Shown piece after piece: positions 61,501-64,000 of a stretch of 64,000 nucleotides of DNA. The stretch covers positions 62,001 to 126,000 of the forward strand of contig JAEZYS010000017.1 of NCBI GenBank assembly GCA_023418925.1. Reading direction: 5' to 3'. Within the stretch, counting starts at the first letter, position 1; every line of letters starts with the position of its first letter. The DNA comes from Bacillota bacterium (GTDB lineage Bacteria > Bacillota > Clostridia > Oscillospirales > Ruminococcaceae). The notes below the pieces were generated by a model. That model did no database searches, was not told where the DNA came from, and was given only the letters and a program-made list of their open reading frames with translations. The position numbers and the translations under genes were made by a program.

Positions 61501-62001
61501 CAGCTTTTATCCGAAGCTATTGCAGAAGAAAAGGGCGAGCCGATGCCGCACCGTCCTGAAGAATGTCTAGTTGATTTACAGATTGATGCGCATATTCCTG
61601 ACAAGTATATTGAGAGCCTTTCAGGAAGAATTGACGCTTACAGAAAGATTGCCGCTATTCAGACCAAAGAGGACAGCCTTGATATTATTGATGAGTTTAT
61701 TGATCGCTATGGTGATCCACCAAAGGCTATACAAGGACTTATCAGCGTTGCTCTGCTTAGAAATATGGCTGGTTCAATCGGCATAAAGGAAATCTCACAG
61801 AGAAACGGAATTATGTATTTCTATCTTTCTGCTGCTGAAATTGAGCAGATTCAGGCAGTTGTTGCTGAGTATAAGAACAGGGTTACTGTAAACGGCTCGG
61901 AAAAGCCTTTCATAGCTGTTAAAATTGCAAATGATGACAAGCCGCTTGAACTTATGCAGAAAGTCGTTGAGATAATGTTTGACAAGTCAAGAAAGAAGTA
62001 A
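58501..62001 (+). CDS. mfd: Transcription-repair coupling factor
   Basis: 1166 residues. UvrB-homology region at the N terminus, RNA-polymerase-interacting domain around LVVHALHGIGRFIGI, then SF2 helicase motor with LLCGDVGFGKTEVALRGAF (Walker A), IIDEEQRFGVAHKE (DEEQ box), TLSATPIPRTL, and the TRG motif region near LSQLYQLRGRVGRSNRRAFA. It removes stalled polymerase and recruits UvrA. Start choice is uncertain: AAAGGAG is only two bases from the ATG at 58501, while by family alignment the protein should start at 58531 (MSVFIKAIENLP). Confidence 0.93.
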   Translation: MFPVGKPDIIMSVFIKAIENLPAYKDMVNSLQKGETPVLVTGVSGIHKAQFALGLIGVSPVLVITDDEANAKRLCDDMNEMLGSADAVMVYPAKDFTFTDVATVSREYEHTRLAALSRIRSGKCRVICASAEAVMQKTIPPQVLYDRTVILEQGFEITTKELAAKLVAAGYSRCDKVEGVSQFSIRGSIADIFPVQETSPVRIEFWGDEIDSISYFDVETQRRTQSLDIIEISPALEVLFESEEQFKAKIDELAKKQRSKHAEVVKQKLYNDIDKIDNGVSLGNIDKYLPLAYDIPATVFDYLTKDSVVVFSEYRNMAERSKSILSQHNEDIKILLEEGELCKGLDGYILEIGEVLGKADKFKQVFMDTFMRGEGEVRFKKLISVTANQTAPWGGEIRQLSEDLHTFIERDYTVIVLAGSEKTLPIIADDLREDGIPCDIINDKTEFTNGRVYLMSGCVSGGYDYPEAKTALITQAKAMVSKRKLKKPKKGEEIKSLSDISNGDLVVHALHGIGRFIGIRKLEMEGVTKDYITIQYAGTDVLYVPVTQLDLVSKYIGPRDNSGVKLNKISSLEWQKTRARVKKAVKDMADELIALYAKRSKTKGYAFSEDCDWQTDFEERFSYTETDDQLRCIDEIKDDMMKPVPMDRLLCGDVGFGKTEVALRGAFKCVLDSKQCAILVPTTVLAWQHYQTAVKRFEHFPVKIQLLSRFRNKKEQEDILKELKRGDIDIIIGTHRLVQKDVQFKDLGLVIIDEEQRFGVAHKEKFKETFTGVDVLTLSATPIPRTLNMAMSGIRDMSVIEEPPIDRYPVQTYVIEHNMGVIIQAISKELRRGGQVYYIHNRIESIEMTASKIAQFLPDARIGIAHGQIGEEQLSEIWRQLVEHEIDILVCTTLIETGVDVPNCNTLIIEDADNLGLSQLYQLRGRVGRSNRRAFAYFTFRRGKVLTEIAAKRLEAIKEFTQFGSGFRIALRDLEIRGAGSILGGRQHGHMEAVGYDMYLQLLSEAIAEEKGEPMPHRPEECLVDLQIDAHIPDKYIESLSGRIDAYRKIAAIQTKEDSLDIIDEFIDRYGDPPKAIQGLISVALLRNMAGSIGIKEISQRNGIMYFYLSAAEIEQIQAVVAEYKNRVTVNGSEKPFIAVKIANDDKPLELMQKVVEIMFDKSRKK

Positions 62002-62032
62002 AAAGAAAGCCTTGTAGTATAGGGCTAAATGC

Positions 62033-62061
62033 TTGACAATATATTTATTGTAATATATAAT
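62033..62061 (+). promoter_or_regulatory. Consensus sigma-A promoter of greA-lysS
   Basis: TTGACA (62033-62038), 17-bp spacer, TATAAT (62056-62061), an exact consensus match. Confidence 0.85.
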
Positions 62062-62110
62062 ATACTTTTAGATTATGTTCGAAAAAAGAGCAGAAGAGGA
62101 GTGCTGTTAC

Positions 62111-62587
62111 ATGGCAGTTAAAAAGGTTAGAATATCCGCAGAGGGTCTTGCAAAGCTTGAAAAAGAGCTCGAATACCTTATTACCGTAAAACGTGCTGAG
62201 GTTGCACAGAAACTTAAAGAGGCACGTGCTTTCGGAGACTTGTCTGAAAATGCTGAATATGATGAAGCTAAGAATGAGCAAGGTATTCTTGAAGCAAGAA
62301 TTCAGGAAATGGAACTTACTGTTGCAAATGCAGTAGTTGTTGACGAAGCTGAACTCTCAAACGACGAAGTTAATGTCGGTTCATTCGTTGTTCTCAAAGA
62401 CCTTGAACTCGATGAAACAATGAAACTCCAGATCGTAGGTTCAACTGAAGCTGATCCTGAAAACGACAGGATTTCAGACGAATCACCTATCGGTATTGCT
62501 GCCATGAAGAAAAAAGTCGGGGATATTATTGAAGTTGAAGCACCAGTCGGAATAATTCAGATGCAGATACTTGAAATCAGCAAGTAA
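62111..62587 (+). CDS. greA: Transcript cleavage factor GreA
   Basis: 158 residues. N-terminal coiled coil with the acidic tip DLSENAEYDEAK between EARAFG and NEQGILEARIQEME, and C-terminal FKBP-like domain (ISDESPIGIAAMKKKVGDII). Rescues backtracked RNA polymerase. The ATG at 62111 has GAGGAG nine bases upstream; a longer frame from 62075 would begin inside the ribosome binding region. Confidence 0.95.
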   Translation: MAVKKVRISAEGLAKLEKELEYLITVKRAEVAQKLKEARAFGDLSENAEYDEAKNEQGILEARIQEMELTVANAVVVDEAELSNDEVNVGSFVVLKDLELDETMKLQIVGSTEADPENDRISDESPIGIAAMKKKVGDIIEVEAPVGIIQMQILEISK

Positions 62588-62607
62588 TTATTGAAAGGAT
62601 AAAGCAA

Positions 62608-64000
62608 ATGTCAGAGAATCAGAACATTAATCCTGCTGCTGATTCTGTTGAGGAACAGACAGAACAGGATATTCATATACTCAAAAAAATCAGAATTGAA
62701 AAGCTTGATGAACTCAAGTCACAGGGCAAGGACCCTTACGAAATAACTAAGTTTGATGCTGATATAATGAACTCTGAAATCAGAGTATGGTTTGAAAAGT
62801 CAGAAGCTGAAATCATTGCAGCGGCTAACGGCGATGAAGAAGCACTCAAGGCTGGATTTGAAACTGGAAGAAGAGTTGTAAGGGTTGCCGGACGTATCAT
62901 GTCATGGAGAGATATGGGCAAGGCTAACTTCATTGATGTCCGTGACGGAAGCGACCGTATGCAGGTTTATGTCCGCATGAATGATATCGGTGCGGATGAA
63001 TTTGCAGAGTTCAAGAAGTGGGATATCGGTGATATCGTCGGTGTTGAAGGTTTTGTTTTCAGAACAAAAAAGGGCGAGATTTCAGTTCATGCCCAGAAGA
63101 TTGTTCTCCTCTCAAAATCACTTCTTCCACTTCCTGAAAAATGGCATGGCTTAAAGGATCAGGATATGAGATACCGTCAGCGTTATATTGACCTTATCTG
63201 CAACCCTGATGTTAAGGATACATTTGTAAAGAGAAGCAGAATTCTTTCTGAAATCAGAAACTTCCTTGATTCAAGAGGATACCTTGAAGTTGATACACCG
63301 GTTCTTCACACACTTGAAATAGGTGCGGCTGCAAGACCTTTCAAAACTCACCATAATGCTCTTGATATTGATATGTACCTTCGTATTGAAACAGAACTTT
63401 ACCTGAAGCGTCTTATCGTAGGCGGCTTTGACAAGGTTTATGAAGTTGGACGTATCTTCAGAAACGAAGGTATGGATACTTCACATAACCCTGAATTTAC
63501 ATCCATAGAAATGTATCAGGCATATACTGATTATATCGGCATGATGGATTTAATTGAAGAAATGTATGTTGGTCTTGCTAAGAAAATCTGCGGAACTGAT
63601 GTTATTTCATATCAGGGTACAGAAATCAACATGGCATCTCCTTGGGAAAGACTCACGATGGTTGAGGCTGTCAAGAAATATGCAGGTGTTGACTATAACT
63701 CATGGGAAGATGACGCTGCTGCAAGGGCTTGTGCAAAGGAACATCACGTTGAAGTTGATGAGGGTAATTCAGCTACAAAGGGACACGTTCTTATTGCATT
63801 CTTTGAAGCTTTTGTTGAAGATAAACTTATTCAGCCAACTATTATCTATGATTATCCTGTTGAGAATTCACCACTTGCAAAGAGAAAACCATCAAATCCT
63901 GCATTTACTGAAAGATTTGAATATTTCATCTATGCAAGAGAAATGGGTAATGCATTTTCTGAACTTAACGATCCTATTGACCAGAGAGAAAGATTTGTCA
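62608..64000 (+). CDS. lysS: Lysyl-tRNA synthetase, 5' part
   Basis: Partial: about 464 residues, continuing past the right edge. Class II synthetase: OB-fold anticodon-binding domain (RVAGRIMSWRDMGKANFIDV), motif 1 region (RSRILSEIRNFLDSRGYLEV), EIGAAARPFKTHHNALDIDM, motif 2 VYEVGRIFRNEGMDTSHNPE. 21 bases after greA with GAAAGGA upstream, a common gene order in Firmicutes. A stretch of about 30 residues between the N-terminal helix and the OB fold is longer than in Bacillus LysS. Confidence 0.96.
   Translation, partial: MSENQNINPAADSVEEQTEQDIHILKKIRIEKLDELKSQGKDPYEITKFDADIMNSEIRVWFEKSEAEIIAAANGDEEALKAGFETGRRVVRVAGRIMSWRDMGKANFIDVRDGSDRMQVYVRMNDIGADEFAEFKKWDIGDIVGVEGFVFRTKKGEISVHAQKIVLLSKSLLPLPEKWHGLKDQDMRYRQRYIDLICNPDVKDTFVKRSRILSEIRNFLDSRGYLEVDTPVLHTLEIGAAARPFKTHHNALDIDMYLRIETELYLKRLIVGGFDKVYEVGRIFRNEGMDTSHNPEFTSIEMYQAYTDYIGMMDLIEEMYVGLAKKICGTDVISYQGTEINMASPWERLTMVEAVKKYAGVDYNSWEDDAAARACAKEHHVEVDEGNSATKGHVLIAFFEAFVEDKLIQPTIIYDYPVENSPLAKRKPSNPAFTERFEYFIYAREMGNAFSELNDPIDQRERFV

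Overview
The window looks like chromosomal DNA of a low-GC, Gram-positive anaerobe of the class Clostridia. A Ruminococcus-like member of the Oscillospiraceae is my best guess, by inference only. The basis is AGGAGG-type ribosome binding sites, sigma-A promoters of the TTGACA-17-TATAAT kind, T-box control of the trp genes, pyruvate phosphate dikinase, and a Tn916/Tn1549-style accessory element.

Layout. 1-559: 5' part of a dxs-type gene on the minus strand, behind a promoter with a 19-bp spacer holding a perfect dyad, the hallmark of MerR-controlled promoters. 852-3664: a P-type cation ATPase with a ~260-nt structured leader. 3785-6089: an AraC-type regulator with a small-molecule-binding domain, and an MFS exporter. 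6088-13037: a complete trpEGDCFBA operon (minus strand) led by a tryptophan T-box (specifier TGG) that ends in two tandem terminators. 13118-15453: small enzymes (nitroreductase, Gp37/Gp68-type protein, acetyltransferase). 15579-22281: pstSCAB-phoU-phoB-phoR for phosphate uptake, with a PstS whose two halves are in swapped order. 22687-30874: a plus-strand sugar-acid operon of KDPG aldolase, a TIM-barrel isomerase/epimerase, a permease, a hydantoinase/oxoprolinase-like protein, an ImmA-like HExxH protein, KDG-type kinase, hexulose-phosphate synthase and hexuloisomerase. The pathway as a whole is not one I recognise.

32020-51337 is an integrated mobile element of about 19.3 kb. Its large serine recombinase lies at one end and it is inserted in the 3' end of ppdK. 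A 13-bp direct repeat marks both junctions. The displaced original ppdK tail (encoding AAQAAIKSK-stop) and its terminator lie beyond the left junction, while the element gives ppdK a new tail (AAIKYGED-stop) and a small overlapping ORF. The element keeps a few ICE backbone genes (recombinase, sigma-like factor, MazF, CHAP hydrolase, a shortened sortase) but no visible relaxase, coupling protein or VirB4, so it looks non-autonomous. Its cargo is a patchwork: uracil-DNA glycosylase, WYL regulator, XRE/ImmA pair, a chimeric metallo-beta-lactamase remnant, a Wadjet remnant (JetA plus truncated JetB, no JetC/JetD), a SLOG protein, and a module of ECF sigma, anti-sigma, ABC exporter and VanY-type peptidase.

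51303-64000 returns to core genes: ppdK, an unknown membrane protein, glmU, prs, pth, mfd, greA and the start of lysS. No rRNA, tRNA or CRISPR array was found.
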